Source of the DNA: Spirosoma sp. KCTC 42546
GTDB taxonomy: Bacteria; Bacteroidota; Bacteroidia; Cytophagales; Spirosomataceae
Direction of reading: 5' to 3'
NCBI RefSeq assembly: GCF_006965485.1
Contig: NZ_CP041360.1
Coordinates: forward strand, 6,366,501-6,430,500
Length of the DNA: 64,000 nucleotides
Positions 1 to 8,382 of the stretch are shown piece after piece (the stretch's first letter is position 1; each line of letters opens with the position of its first letter). Below the pieces are notes generated by a model. That model had not been told where the DNA came from. It worked only from the letters and a program-made list of their open reading frames with translations, and did not search any database. The position numbers were made by a program, and so were the translations under genes.

Positions 1-1932
1 GGCGCTCGTAATAAAGAAGTCGGCATAATCAGGAATGGCAATCTTATAGTTTGGTTCGTTCCAGATTTCCCATTCAGTTACCTTATCGCGATAGCGATTG
101 ACGATAGCGGCCACGTAATTCTTCCAGCCTTCCAATGCTTCGCCCGAGTAGGGAATTGCTGCATTCAGCGTAGTACCACCCCCGCCCGAATAAATGGGAT
201 TGCCGTACGACAGATTGATCCAGGGCGTTACGCCTTGTTTCACCATGTCGTTCACAATCTCATCCAGCCACGCAAAATCATACTGTCCCTTCACCTTCTC
301 GCACTTTGCCCAGCCCGACTGAATGCGCGCTTTTTTGACACCGAGTTTGCCCAGATAGTCTTTCCAGTTGGCGTAAACCGTGTAATCCCGGTCCATGTAT
401 TCGGCCCCCACCGACCAGTTAGACGAACGAATATCGCGTGACTGTTTTGGGGTTAGTTTTCCCAGATAGTTAAAGTTCGGATTGGCCGATTGACCCGTAG
501 GCGTTGTAAGCGATAACGCCGACTTTTCGGCAATTACCAGGGGATAATCCACCACCGGAATGGCGGTAAATGTGTAGCTATTGCCCGATTTTTTCCAGCC
601 GCTTTTCGGGATCTCATACACACGTCCTGTGATCAGATCGGCCAGAACAGGCGTAATAAATTTCCCTTCAATCGTTACGTCGGTCAACTTCGGCTCATAG
701 GTTTCGGCGGGTCGCGCTTCACCACTCCACAGCGTAATAAGGCTGCCCCCATTTTTCCGGTGGCGGTACTGAAAAGCGGATACGGTTGCCTGGCTGACAG
801 TCGGTCTGGCTTTATCAAGAAGCTCAAGCTGGTCATCGAACGTAGTAAATACATGTTGGGCCGCTTTGTAGGCTAGTTTAGGCCGGTCGATGGTTTTGTC
901 GGGGTTGGTTTTTAGCAAGCCTTTTGTATTGACACCCGTCATATGGTCGCCCGCTGCGTAGTGAATATCGCTGATGGTAAACAGGTTGGTTGCGATACCC
1001 CGGCCATGATCGCCCAGCATTCGGCGTAAATCCCATTTGGCCTGGCTAAGTTCGGTCCAGTCGTACTGTCGTAGTGCCCCGATAGTGACGGCACTTGCCG
1101 TTGACGGAGCACCGTTTTCGCCCTGCATGAAAATAACGTTTGGATTATACCTCCAAACCAGTTTGCGCATTTCTTCGATCTTTGGGTACGATTCATCAGG
1201 ATTCGCGGCATAGCCGTGATAGGTTAGAATGTCGATCAGATTGAGCGCGTTTTCCTTTTTGAGCCTGTCCAGGAAAGGTTTCATGAACGTCTCGCGTGGC
1301 ACCCCGGCCATACCCAGCGCAATCAGTTTGGCATTGGGCTGAATCGACTTCACCAGCCTGGCCGTTCGGATGTAAAATACAGCCACTTCGTCGCCGGTAT
1401 TCTCTTTATTCAGATCCGGTTCGTTCCAGATTTCCCACTCTGGCACCTGAGCTTTATAGCGATTCACGATGGCTTTCACCCAATTATCCCAGGCTGTGAG
1501 TCCTTCCTCCGACGTTGGAATCCGGCCGCCTAACTTCGGCTCGCCACCACCCGCGTAAAGCGGGTTGCCATACGACAACTCGACCCAGGGTGATACGCCC
1601 CGTGCGTGAGCATCCGGGATAACGGCATCGAGCCAGGCAAACTCATACTCATCCTTTACTTTCTCGCACTTGGCCCAGCCGCCCTGCAATCGGATACGTT
1701 TAGCGCCTAATGGCCCCAGATACGGTTTATAGGACTGATAATCGGTGTAATCGCGATCCAGGGTTTCGCCCCCAATGGACCAGGTTGAGGCATTGATTTC
1801 TTTCGCTGATCGCGGACGCAACTGCCCGATCTCCCGAAAACCTTTGGGTTCGGGAGGAGCCTGGCCAAAAGCTGTTGGCAGGCTTATACTGAGAAGACTT
1901 ACAGCGAGAATAGAGTGATTGAGTAGGCTCAT
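1..1932 (-). CDS. Secreted glycosidase with two tandem clan GH-A (GH39-like) domains, partial
   Basis: The reading frame is open from ATG at 1932 to the window edge (at least 644 residues); the C-terminus is missing. It starts with a signal peptide (about residues 1-23, ending FGQ). Domain 1 has the clan GH-A acid/base motif WNEP (E171) and a probable nucleophile in QGENG (E272), about 100 residues apart as expected for this TIM-barrel clan. Around residue 490 the fold begins again: the N-terminal blocks (WSxGxExxDRDYT, GWAKCEKVK, SYGNPxYxGGG) recur and a second WNEP is seen (E626), 455 residues after the first. It probably cleaves a plant or microbial polysaccharide. The start codon overlaps the stop of the upstream SGNH gene by 4 bp (ATGA), so it is the last visible gene of the susC operon. 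The exact GH family is uncertain. Confidence 0.85.
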   Translation of the reverse strand, partial: MSLLNHSILAVSLLSISLPTAFGQAPPEPKGFREIGQLRPRSAKEINASTWSIGGETLDRDYTDYQSYKPYLGPLGAKRIRLQGGWAKCEKVKDEYEFAWLDAVIPDAHARGVSPWVELSYGNPLYAGGGEPKLGGRIPTSEEGLTAWDNWVKAIVNRYKAQVPEWEIWNEPDLNKENTGDEVAVFYIRTARLVKSIQPNAKLIALGMAGVPRETFMKPFLDRLKKENALNLIDILTYHGYAANPDESYPKIEEMRKLVWRYNPNVIFMQGENGAPSTASAVTIGALRQYDWTELSQAKWDLRRMLGDHGRGIATNLFTISDIHYAAGDHMTGVNTKGLLKTNPDKTIDRPKLAYKAAQHVFTTFDDQLELLDKARPTVSQATVSAFQYRHRKNGGSLITLWSGEARPAETYEPKLTDVTIEGKFITPVLADLITGRVYEIPKSGWKKSGNSYTFTAIPVVDYPLVIAEKSALSLTTPTGQSANPNFNYLGKLTPKQSRDIRSSNWSVGAEYMDRDYTVYANWKDYLGKLGVKKARIQSGWAKCEKVKGQYDFAWLDEIVNDMVKQGVTPWINLSYGNPIYSGGGGTTLNAAIPYSGEALEGWKNYVAAIVNRYRDKVTEWEIWNEPNYKIAIPDYADFFITSA

Positions 1933-2627
1933 TTTCGTTTAGGCGTTAAGGGAAGCAGGCCTTGTAAAAAACCAGCGATGTAGCCCGCCTGTAATTGCAT
2001 AGCCGAATCATCGTAGTGCACATGATCCACGAAATGCTCGCTGCCCAGACTCCGCGTGAAGGTGTACAGGTCAATGATCGAAACGCCATGTTTCCGCATT
2101 ACGTCATCCGCAATGGCATTGTAGGCATCCAGATCACGGGCATACCGTTTGAACGCTTTCGAGCGGGTGTTATGCCGTTCGTCCTCCACCGAAGTGGTAC
2201 GCATCCATACCAGCCGGATATTCCGTTTATGAAGCAGTTGATAAATGGCTTCCAGGTTTTTGCGATAACTGGCCGAATCTACCTGAATCGCGTTCGTTTC
2301 CGGATTTCGTTTAATGTCGTGCAGGCCACAGTTCAGGAGCAATACATCCGGTTGAAAGGACTTGTCGGGCGCTTTCAACTTCAGGTATTCCAGTACCATA
2401 CGGGAATCCCCCCCGTTGGCTCCGACGGGTACGTCCAGATTTTTGGCGGCCTGTCCATCATCACTTTTCCGATCGTACTGCCAAACGCCCTGTACGTATT
2501 TTTCCAGGAATGGCCCGTATCGCATCGAAATACTGTCGCCAATGACGTATAACTTCGGCAACGATGGAGCAGCACCGAGGAGCAAATAAGCAAGCAGAAC
2601 AATGGGTATGATTTGGGAAAGTTTCAT
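1929..2627 (-). CDS. SGNH/GDSL-type esterase, secreted
   Basis: A 232-residue protein with an N-terminal hydrophobic signal segment (residues 1-21). Block I GDS is seen in YVIGDSIS (catalytic Ser). Block III reads CGLHD where GxND is usual, and block V reads DHVH (DxxH), which gives the catalytic Asp and His. This is the size of a single-domain SGNH hydrolase, a family of carbohydrate or lipid esterases. It sits between susD (51-bp gap) and the tandem glycosidase (4-bp overlap), so removing acyl groups from the glycan targeted by the operon is a reasonable inference. The substrate cannot be read from the sequence. Confidence 0.85.
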   Translation of the reverse strand: MKLSQIIPIVLLAYLLLGAAPSLPKLYVIGDSISMRYGPFLEKYVQGVWQYDRKSDDGQAAKNLDVPVGANGGDSRMVLEYLKLKAPDKSFQPDVLLLNCGLHDIKRNPETNAIQVDSASYRKNLEAIYQLLHKRNIRLVWMRTTSVEDERHNTRSKAFKRYARDLDAYNAIADDVMRKHGVSIIDLYTFTRSLGSEHFVDHVHYDDSAMQLQAGYIAGFLQGLLPLTPKRK

Positions 2628-2678
2628 GCACCAAAAGCGTTAAAATCGTAATCAACTGTGACCTGATTAAGCATAAGC

Positions 2679-4091
2679 TCAGTAACCCGGATTCTGCTTC
2701 AGGCTTTTATTTAGATCAATCTCCCGCTGTGGAATCAGAAATAGCGTGTTGAAGTCCTGAACTTTAAGCCCTTTCGCGTTCATAACTGTAACGTACCGGC
2801 CCGTCCGAACCAGATCGAACCAGCGCTGATTCTCAAAGGCAAACTCAACCCGCCGTTCCTGCTCGATGGCCAGTCGGAAACTGGCCTGATCCGCGGCTTT
2901 CGTATCTGCCAAACCGGCTCGCTTACGGACCTGATTCAAATAGGTTACGGCCTCCGGATTAAAGTCCACTTCGTTGAGCGCTTCTGCATACATGAGCAGT
3001 ACATCGGCGTACCGAAGCACGGGGAAGTCGATATCGGAATCGCTGGCTAAGGCACCGAACTGAACGTATTTGCTGACGTAACGCTGATTAACAAGTTGCC
3101 CGGTAGCGTCGAGATAGGACGATTTCATCGAGAAGCTTTTGCGCTGATCACCAGCCTCGTAAGCCGTTTCCATATCGGCCGTTGGGTACCGCATACTACC
3201 GCCGGTAATGCGGGCTCCTTCGCTGGCCTGCACAGGTCCGAAACCGCTTCCCTGACCTGTATTGCCCGATTTATATTGGACGTTGAACAGGATTTCGGCG
3301 TTGGTTGGGGTAGCATAGCTGAACACATCGGCGTATTTGGGCAACAGCTGATACTTGCCCGACGTGATGACTTCTTTTAGTTTAGCAGCCGCCGTAGCCC
3401 AGTCTTTACGCGTCAGATACACCTTACCCAGCAGGGCCTTGGCTGTGCCTTGTGGCACCCGCCCAATATCCGCAGTTCCGTAGGAAATCGGTAGCGCTTG
3501 TTCCGCACTTTGCAGGTCGCTGATGATCAGCTTATACACGTCCTCGGCTGGTGTCCGGGTTAAACTGCTGGCGCCATCGGGGGTTGTAATTTCAGTAGTG
3601 ATCAGCGGAATATCCCCAAACAGGCGGACCAGGTCGAAATAGAACAGGGCTCGTAAGAACTGCGCTTCGCCTTTGTACTGCATTTTCAGGTTATCCGCAA
3701 TTTTGGCGCTTTCAATCCGGGTCAGGATAGCATTGGCGCGGCTGATACCTCGGTAGTGATCCCGCCAGGCCGAGAAGATAATGTCATTGAGCGAGGTATA
3801 CGTATGATCGACGAACTGAAAATTATCGACGTTAACAGCCTGTCGGGTGTTTACGCCAAAGTCGGTGTTATCAGTCGATACTTCACCCATCCAGTACAAG
3901 GATGTGCCGTATACGCCCGACAGTTTGAGCGCATTATAGGTACCGACAACCGCATTATTAAAGTCGGCGGCCGTCTGATAAAAATTGGTGGTGTTCCGAT
4001 CCGTTTCCGGCGTGAGCGACAGAAAATCGTCGTTACAACTGGCTAGCGAAAGCAGACTCAATAGCGGTATAAAAAGATGCTTGATTTTCAT
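2679..4091 (-). CDS. SusD/RagB-family glycan-binding lipoprotein
   Basis: A 470-residue lipoprotein: the signal peptide ends in a lipobox (SLASC) and Cys 19 is followed by N-D-D. The body has the SusD pattern: an N-terminal helical TPR-like part (FLRALFYFDLVRLFG, typical of RagB/SusD) and a C-terminal part with YADVLLMYAEALNE and the closing block LFLIPQREIDLN..LKQNPGY. SusD proteins cap the SusC porin at the outer surface and capture oligosaccharides. The gene is 14 bp downstream of susC, as is usual for a pair. Confidence 0.95.
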   Translation of the reverse strand: MKIKHLFIPLLSLLSLASCNDDFLSLTPETDRNTTNFYQTAADFNNAVVGTYNALKLSGVYGTSLYWMGEVSTDNTDFGVNTRQAVNVDNFQFVDHTYTSLNDIIFSAWRDHYRGISRANAILTRIESAKIADNLKMQYKGEAQFLRALFYFDLVRLFGDIPLITTEITTPDGASSLTRTPAEDVYKLIISDLQSAEQALPISYGTADIGRVPQGTAKALLGKVYLTRKDWATAAAKLKEVITSGKYQLLPKYADVFSYATPTNAEILFNVQYKSGNTGQGSGFGPVQASEGARITGGSMRYPTADMETAYEAGDQRKSFSMKSSYLDATGQLVNQRYVSKYVQFGALASDSDIDFPVLRYADVLLMYAEALNEVDFNPEAVTYLNQVRKRAGLADTKAADQASFRLAIEQERRVEFAFENQRWFDLVRTGRYVTVMNAKGLKVQDFNTLFLIPQREIDLNKSLKQNPGY

Positions 4092-4105
4092 GATAGATGG
4101 GCTGG

Positions 4106-7100
4106 CTAGAAGGTGAGACTTAAACCAAGCGTGTAGGAACGAGCGGGTGGATACCCCAGGTAATCAATGCCGGAAGCCAGCATATTGTCGCCCGAGTTAC
4201 TGATCTCGGGATCGTAGCCAGGATATTTTGTGAAGGTGTACAGGTTGTTGGTGGTCAGATAAACCCGTCCACCCTGCATCCCAATCCGTTTCGCCAGATT
4301 TTGCGGCAGATTGTAATTCAGCGTTACGTTCCGAATCCGCAGATAAGATCCGTCGAAGTTGAAAAAAGAGCTGTAACGCAGGTTGTTATTCAACGCGCCC
4401 CGGATAATGCGGGGAGAATTGCCATCGCCGGGTTGCGAGGGCGATTTGTAGTAGTTTTCGATGACTTCGGCGAGGTTGTTCTGTACGCCATGATACCCAC
4501 GCACAAACACGGCACCCGCCCAGAATACGTCTTTGCCCTGAACACCGTTCATCAGAATGTTCAATGACCAGTTTTTATAGGTGAACGTATTGTTGAAACC
4601 GTAATAGGCTCTGGCCTGCGGATTCCCCAGAATAGTCCGGTCGGCGTCGCTGATTACCCCGTTCCCGTCGATGTCTTTGTACATGAAATCGCCGAGCTTA
4701 GCCCCCGTTTGTTTAGCATGCGTTGATAGCTGTTCCTGGGTCGTGAAAATACCTTCAACCTGGTGGCCGTAGAAACTACCGATGGGTTGTCCTACCTGCG
4801 TGATGCTGACATCGCCCCGGCCACCGTCGGAGAAGAGCTGTTCACCTTCCGTACCGAGACGTAGCACTTTGTTCCGGTTGAAGGTGATGTTGAAGCTACT
4901 GGTCCAATTGAAATCACGCGTAGCGAGCGGTTTGCCCGACAGTGCCAGTTCGACGCCTTTGTTTTCCAGTTCGCCGATATTGACCCAGGCGGAGGTATAG
5001 CCCGTTGTCGACGGAATGGCTTTATTGAGGAGCATATCCGTGTTCCGACGATTGTAGTAATCGCCGGTGAATTGCAGACGACCATTGAAAAAGGCCAGGT
5101 CCAGACCAATATCCACCTGCTTGCTGGTTTCCCAACCCAGGTTATTATTTGTGAAACTTGCTTGCGATAGTCCCGGAACCTGCGTGTTACCCAGCACATA
5201 ATTGGTTGCCGACAGTAAGCCCAGGTAGCGATAATTGCCAATGGAGTTGTTACCGGAAAGCCCATAACCGGCCCGAATTTTGAAATCGTCGAATAGATTC
5301 AGGCTTTTCAAAAAAGGCTCTTCTGATAAGCGCCAGCCGACGGAGAACGAAGGGAACGTACCCCAGCGATTCGCCGAACCAAACCGGGACGAGCCATCCG
5401 AACGAACGGTCGCGGTTACCAGATAGCGGTCATTATAGGCATAGTTGACCCGGCCGAGATAAGACATCAGCGACCACTGTCCTACGCTATAGCTACCACC
5501 CGTAATCTGTCCACCATTGATATTTTCGAGGAGGTCATCGGCAAAGTTCGTGGCGTTCGTTGTGGTTGCGGTTCCGGTTGATTTCTGGATGGTGAAGCCA
5601 CCCAGCGCATCGATGGAGTGAGCGCCAAAGTTTCGGCGGTAATTGAGCGTATTTTCATTCAGCCAGTTCACATCCGACGAATTGACGATGCTGGCGGTGG
5701 CTGGTGATACGGAGGCACTCGTCGATAAGGTCGACGGTTTAAAACTATTCGTTGTGAAGTAGTTAAAATCCGTTCCTACGCTCACTTTGAACTTAAGGCC
5801 TTGGATAATCTCATATTCACCAAATAGATTGCCCAGTATCCTGAATTGCGAGTTGGTGCTTTTATACTCGTTAGCGGTTTGAACCGGATTGGGGATAGCC
5901 CCCATCCCTAGGTTTGTCAGGGCATTGGTATTGCCATAGGTACCGTCTGGATTGTAAACCGGAATCATCGGAGGCATAGACAAAGCCTCGGCTACAATAT
6001 TAAAATCGCTGTAGTGGCCTGACGATGGTACGTTGTCGGTGGCCGTATACGTAGGTGCTAAATTCATGCTGACCTTTAACCGGGGAGTAAGCTGACCGTC
6101 AAGATTGATGCGGGCTGAAAAACGCTCAAAACCGGAGCTGATAAGAATCCCTTTCTGGTTGAAATACCCGCCTGACATAGCATACCGTAACTTATCATTG
6201 CCGCCCGTGGCGCTGATCTGATAATTCTGGATGGGAGCTGTACGAAAAATGACCTTTTGCCAGTCGGTATCCACCTTTGGGAGATTGTTCAAGTCCTGCC
6301 ATTCTTCCGGTATCCGGTAGGAAGTAGACCGTACGCTGTTAGGGTCGGTGATTTTAGCGTTAGGACCGCCATTGTCGAGCCACCCATTGTTATGCCCTTC
6401 AATGACGAATTCAGCAAATTGCCGGGTGTTCATCATCTTTAGCAGTCGGGCGGGTTGCTGAATACCGGTATAGGCATCTACTGTAATCTGCGCCTTGCCT
6501 GATTTGCCACGCTTGGTTGTCACAATAACGACGCCATTAGAGCCCCGTGACCCATAAATAGCAGTGGCAGATGCATCTTTTAGCACTTCGATAGATTCAA
6601 TATCACCCGGATTGATGGTGTTCAGCGGATTCCCCACGCCCGCATTGTTGATTGGAAATCCATCGACGACAAACAAGGGGTCATTCCCACCGGACACCGA
6701 ACCTATACCACGTACCAGAATATTCGTATTACCGCCTGGTGCACCCGATGTGGAGGAAATCTGTAAGCCAGGAACCTGCCCCTGCAACGCCTGATCCAAT
6801 CCCGAAACGGGCAAACGCTGAATGTCTTTAGCGGTTACCGAAGATACGGCCCCGGTCAGGTCTTTTTTCTGCTGTGTACCGTATCCCACCACCACCACTT
6901 CGTTCAGGGCTTTATTGTCTGGTGCCAGCTGAACATTAATGACTGAACGATTATTAATAGCAACTTCCTGACTCGTATACCCAACATACGAAACAACCAG
7001 CGTTGCATTTCCAACCGGTACCGATAGTCGATAATCACCTTTGGCGTCGGTGGTGGTACCATTACTACGGTCCGCCGATGCGGTATTCTTGACAAGTACA

Positions 7101-7246
7101 GTAACACCCGGTAGGGGCTGCCCCGATTCGTCGGATATCCGCCCTGTAACTGTGTTGTTAGATTGGGCTAGCAATTGGCTTATGGTCAGAAGCCAGCTCA
7201 ATCCTAACAGCCAGGCTCGACTTCGATAGAGTGAAAGGTTATGCAT
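4106..7246 (-). CDS. SusC/RagA-family TonB-linked outer-membrane transporter
   Basis: A 1046-residue protein. Signal peptide about 1-27, then a carboxypeptidase-regulatory-like domain (VTGRISDESGQPLPGVTV onward, about 33-110), then a TonB-box-like stretch followed by VVVGYGTQ, the plug (VFVVDGFPIN-type block, SIEVLKDASATAIYGSRGSNGVV) and a long beta barrel ending in a phenylalanine (LGLSLTF). It imports oligosaccharides across the outer membrane using TonB energy, together with the SusD protein encoded 14 bp downstream. It is the first gene of the operon; a promoter with an overlapping palindrome lies just upstream. Confidence 0.96.
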   Translation of the reverse strand: MHNLSLYRSRAWLLGLSWLLTISQLLAQSNNTVTGRISDESGQPLPGVTVLVKNTASADRSNGTTTDAKGDYRLSVPVGNATLVVSYVGYTSQEVAINNRSVINVQLAPDNKALNEVVVVGYGTQQKKDLTGAVSSVTAKDIQRLPVSGLDQALQGQVPGLQISSTSGAPGGNTNILVRGIGSVSGGNDPLFVVDGFPINNAGVGNPLNTINPGDIESIEVLKDASATAIYGSRGSNGVVIVTTKRGKSGKAQITVDAYTGIQQPARLLKMMNTRQFAEFVIEGHNNGWLDNGGPNAKITDPNSVRSTSYRIPEEWQDLNNLPKVDTDWQKVIFRTAPIQNYQISATGGNDKLRYAMSGGYFNQKGILISSGFERFSARINLDGQLTPRLKVSMNLAPTYTATDNVPSSGHYSDFNIVAEALSMPPMIPVYNPDGTYGNTNALTNLGMGAIPNPVQTANEYKSTNSQFRILGNLFGEYEIIQGLKFKVSVGTDFNYFTTNSFKPSTLSTSASVSPATASIVNSSDVNWLNENTLNYRRNFGAHSIDALGGFTIQKSTGTATTTNATNFADDLLENINGGQITGGSYSVGQWSLMSYLGRVNYAYNDRYLVTATVRSDGSSRFGSANRWGTFPSFSVGWRLSEEPFLKSLNLFDDFKIRAGYGLSGNNSIGNYRYLGLLSATNYVLGNTQVPGLSQASFTNNNLGWETSKQVDIGLDLAFFNGRLQFTGDYYNRRNTDMLLNKAIPSTTGYTSAWVNIGELENKGVELALSGKPLATRDFNWTSSFNITFNRNKVLRLGTEGEQLFSDGGRGDVSITQVGQPIGSFYGHQVEGIFTTQEQLSTHAKQTGAKLGDFMYKDIDGNGVISDADRTILGNPQARAYYGFNNTFTYKNWSLNILMNGVQGKDVFWAGAVFVRGYHGVQNNLAEVIENYYKSPSQPGDGNSPRIIRGALNNNLRYSSFFNFDGSYLRIRNVTLNYNLPQNLAKRIGMQGGRVYLTTNNLYTFTKYPGYDPEISNSGDNMLASGIDYLGYPPARSYTLGLSLTF

Positions 7247-7269
7247 GAGAGTTTAGTTATTATTCATCA

Positions 7270-7291
7270 TTGATAAATTAATATTTATCAA
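7270..7291. promoter_or_regulatory. Palindromic candidate operator at the susC transcription start
   Basis: Perfect 8-bp arms TTGATAAA / TTTATCAA separated by 6 bp. It lies immediately downstream of the predicted -7 box of the susC promoter, which is the expected place for a repressor site. The IclR-type regulator at 8383 is one possible ligand, but nothing in the sequence proves it. Confidence 0.55.
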
Positions 7292-7293
7292 TG

Positions 7294-7324
7294 CAATACT
7301 ATATTCTAATAGGGTATTTGTCAA
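7294..7324 (-). promoter_or_regulatory. Predicted promoter of the susC operon
   Basis: On the minus strand, TTG (7324-7322) is followed after 20 bp by TAGTATTG (7301-7294). This is a 7/8 match to the Bacteroidota -7 box TAnnTTTG with the usual -33 TTG. The start of transcription would fall near 7287, inside the palindrome at 7270-7291. Confidence 0.6.
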
Positions 7325-7420
7325 CTTTTTCACTTATTATTTTTTTTATAGAACTATTCTCATTTGACACACTACTCGAATAATTATAACCTACTCTATT
7401 TTTACCGCTAGTAACCTCAA

Positions 7421-7442
7421 TTTGTACTTAGAAAAGTACAAA
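7421..7442. promoter_or_regulatory. Palindromic candidate regulator site upstream of the kduD-like gene
   Basis: Perfect 9-bp arms TTTGTACTT / AAGTACAAA around the 4-bp spacer AGAA. The centre is about 75 bp upstream of the predicted start of the + strand promoter and about 145 bp upstream of the susC start, a position that would suit an activator or a shared upstream site. Its sequence differs from the palindrome at 7270-7291, so two regulators may act here. Confidence 0.5.
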
Positions 7443-7470
7443 TAGCTCATCTTATACTTAATTATACTCT

Positions 7471-7500
7471 TTGTAATTCCACTTTAATCATGTAATCTTG
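7471..7500 (+). promoter_or_regulatory. Predicted promoter of the kduD-like gene
   Basis: TTG (7471-7473), 19 bp, then TAATCTTG (7493-7500), a 7/8 match to TAnnTTTG with optimal spacing. Transcription would start near 7507, leaving a leader of about 18 nt before the ATG at 7525. Confidence 0.6.
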
Positions 7501-7524
7501 CGATTACTATCACAATGATACAGT

Positions 7525-8295
7525 ATGAGTATTTTGCAATCTTTTGATTTATCGGGTAAGACAGCAGTAGTTACAGGCTGTAAACGAGGAATTGGCCGAG
7601 CTATGGCAGTAGCCCTGGCCGAGGCAGGCGCTGATATACTTGGCGTATCCGCATCGCTCGAACTTGAAGGCAGTGCCGTTGAACAGGAAGTGCGGAAACT
7701 GGGTCGATCGTTTCGGGCCTATCAGGCTGATTTGAGTAGTCGGTCGGGCGTGTATACGTTCCTGAAAGCCTTGCAGAACGATGGCGCAGTGGTTGACATT
7801 CTGGTAAATAATGCCGGAACCATTCTACGAAAACCTGCCGCCGAACACCCCGATGACTATTGGGATACCGTCATCAATACCAATCTAAACGCTCCCTTTA
7901 TTCTGACTCGCGAAATTGGTCGGGGTATGATTGAGCGGGGTTCTGGCAAGGTCATTTTCACGGCTTCCCTGCTGACCTTTCAGGGCGGCATTACCGTACC
8001 TGGCTATGCGGCTAGCAAAGGGGCTATTGGCAGTTTGGTAAAAGCCTTTGCCAACGAATGGGCGTCAAAAAATGTCAATGTCAACGCCATTGCACCGGGC
8101 TATATCGCAACTGACAACACCGAAGCCTTACGCCAAGACGCCGAACGCAGCCAAAGCATTTTAGCTCGTATACCAGCGGGGCGTTGGGGTGAGCCGGAAG
8201 ATTTTAAAGGGGTTACCGTTTTTCTCGCTTCTGAAGCCTCCCGATACGTTCACGGCACCGTAATTACAGTAGACGGTGGATGGATGGGCCGATAA
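7525..8295 (+). CDS. kduD: SDR oxidoreductase, KduD-like (2-dehydro-3-deoxy-D-gluconate 5-dehydrogenase type)
   Basis: A 256-residue classical short-chain dehydrogenase. It has the Rossmann motif TGxxxGIG (17-24), NNAG, the catalytic triad Ser148, Tyr161 (YAASK) and Lys165, and the C-terminal VDGGW common in KduD and gluconate dehydrogenases. The opening SILQSFDLSGKTAVVTG and the KPAAEHPDDYWDTVINTNL region are close to what I recall of KduD, which interconverts keto-deoxy-uronate products of pectin or other uronate polymers in the cytoplasm. It is divergent from the SusCD operon and followed by an IclR regulator, a family that includes KdgR; this suggests a uronic-acid-containing substrate. 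A gluconate 5-dehydrogenase is the main alternative. Confidence 0.75.
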   Translation: MSILQSFDLSGKTAVVTGCKRGIGRAMAVALAEAGADILGVSASLELEGSAVEQEVRKLGRSFRAYQADLSSRSGVYTFLKALQNDGAVVDILVNNAGTILRKPAAEHPDDYWDTVINTNLNAPFILTREIGRGMIERGSGKVIFTASLLTFQGGITVPGYAASKGAIGSLVKAFANEWASKNVNVNAIAPGYIATDNTEALRQDAERSQSILARIPAGRWGEPEDFKGVTVFLASEASRYVHGTVITVDGGWMGR

Positions 8296-8298
8296 TCC

Positions 8299-8345
8299 GT
8301 AGGATGTATGCTGTATAACGTCGACGTTTACAGCATACATCCTAC
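8299..8345. repeat. 47-bp near-perfect palindrome between kduD-like and iclR genes
   Basis: Perfect 17-bp arms (8299-8315 and 8329-8345) enclose one unpaired T and a second perfect palindrome, AACGTCGACGTT (8317-8328). The whole element therefore folds into one long hairpin with a single bulge. No T-tract follows, so it is not a plain intrinsic terminator. Confidence 0.9.
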
Positions 8346-8382
8346 AGCATACCTCTCATATCTCACATCATACATAGTCAAC

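Noticed and set aside
1995..2552. 185-codon frame on the plus strand opposite the SGNH gene
   Set aside because: Shadow of the minus-strand gene, whose signal peptide and SGNH motifs are clear.
8308..8382. Upstream ATG start for the IclR regulator
   Set aside because: It lies within the hairpin and adds 25 residues not typical of the family; ATG 8383 fits the domain start.
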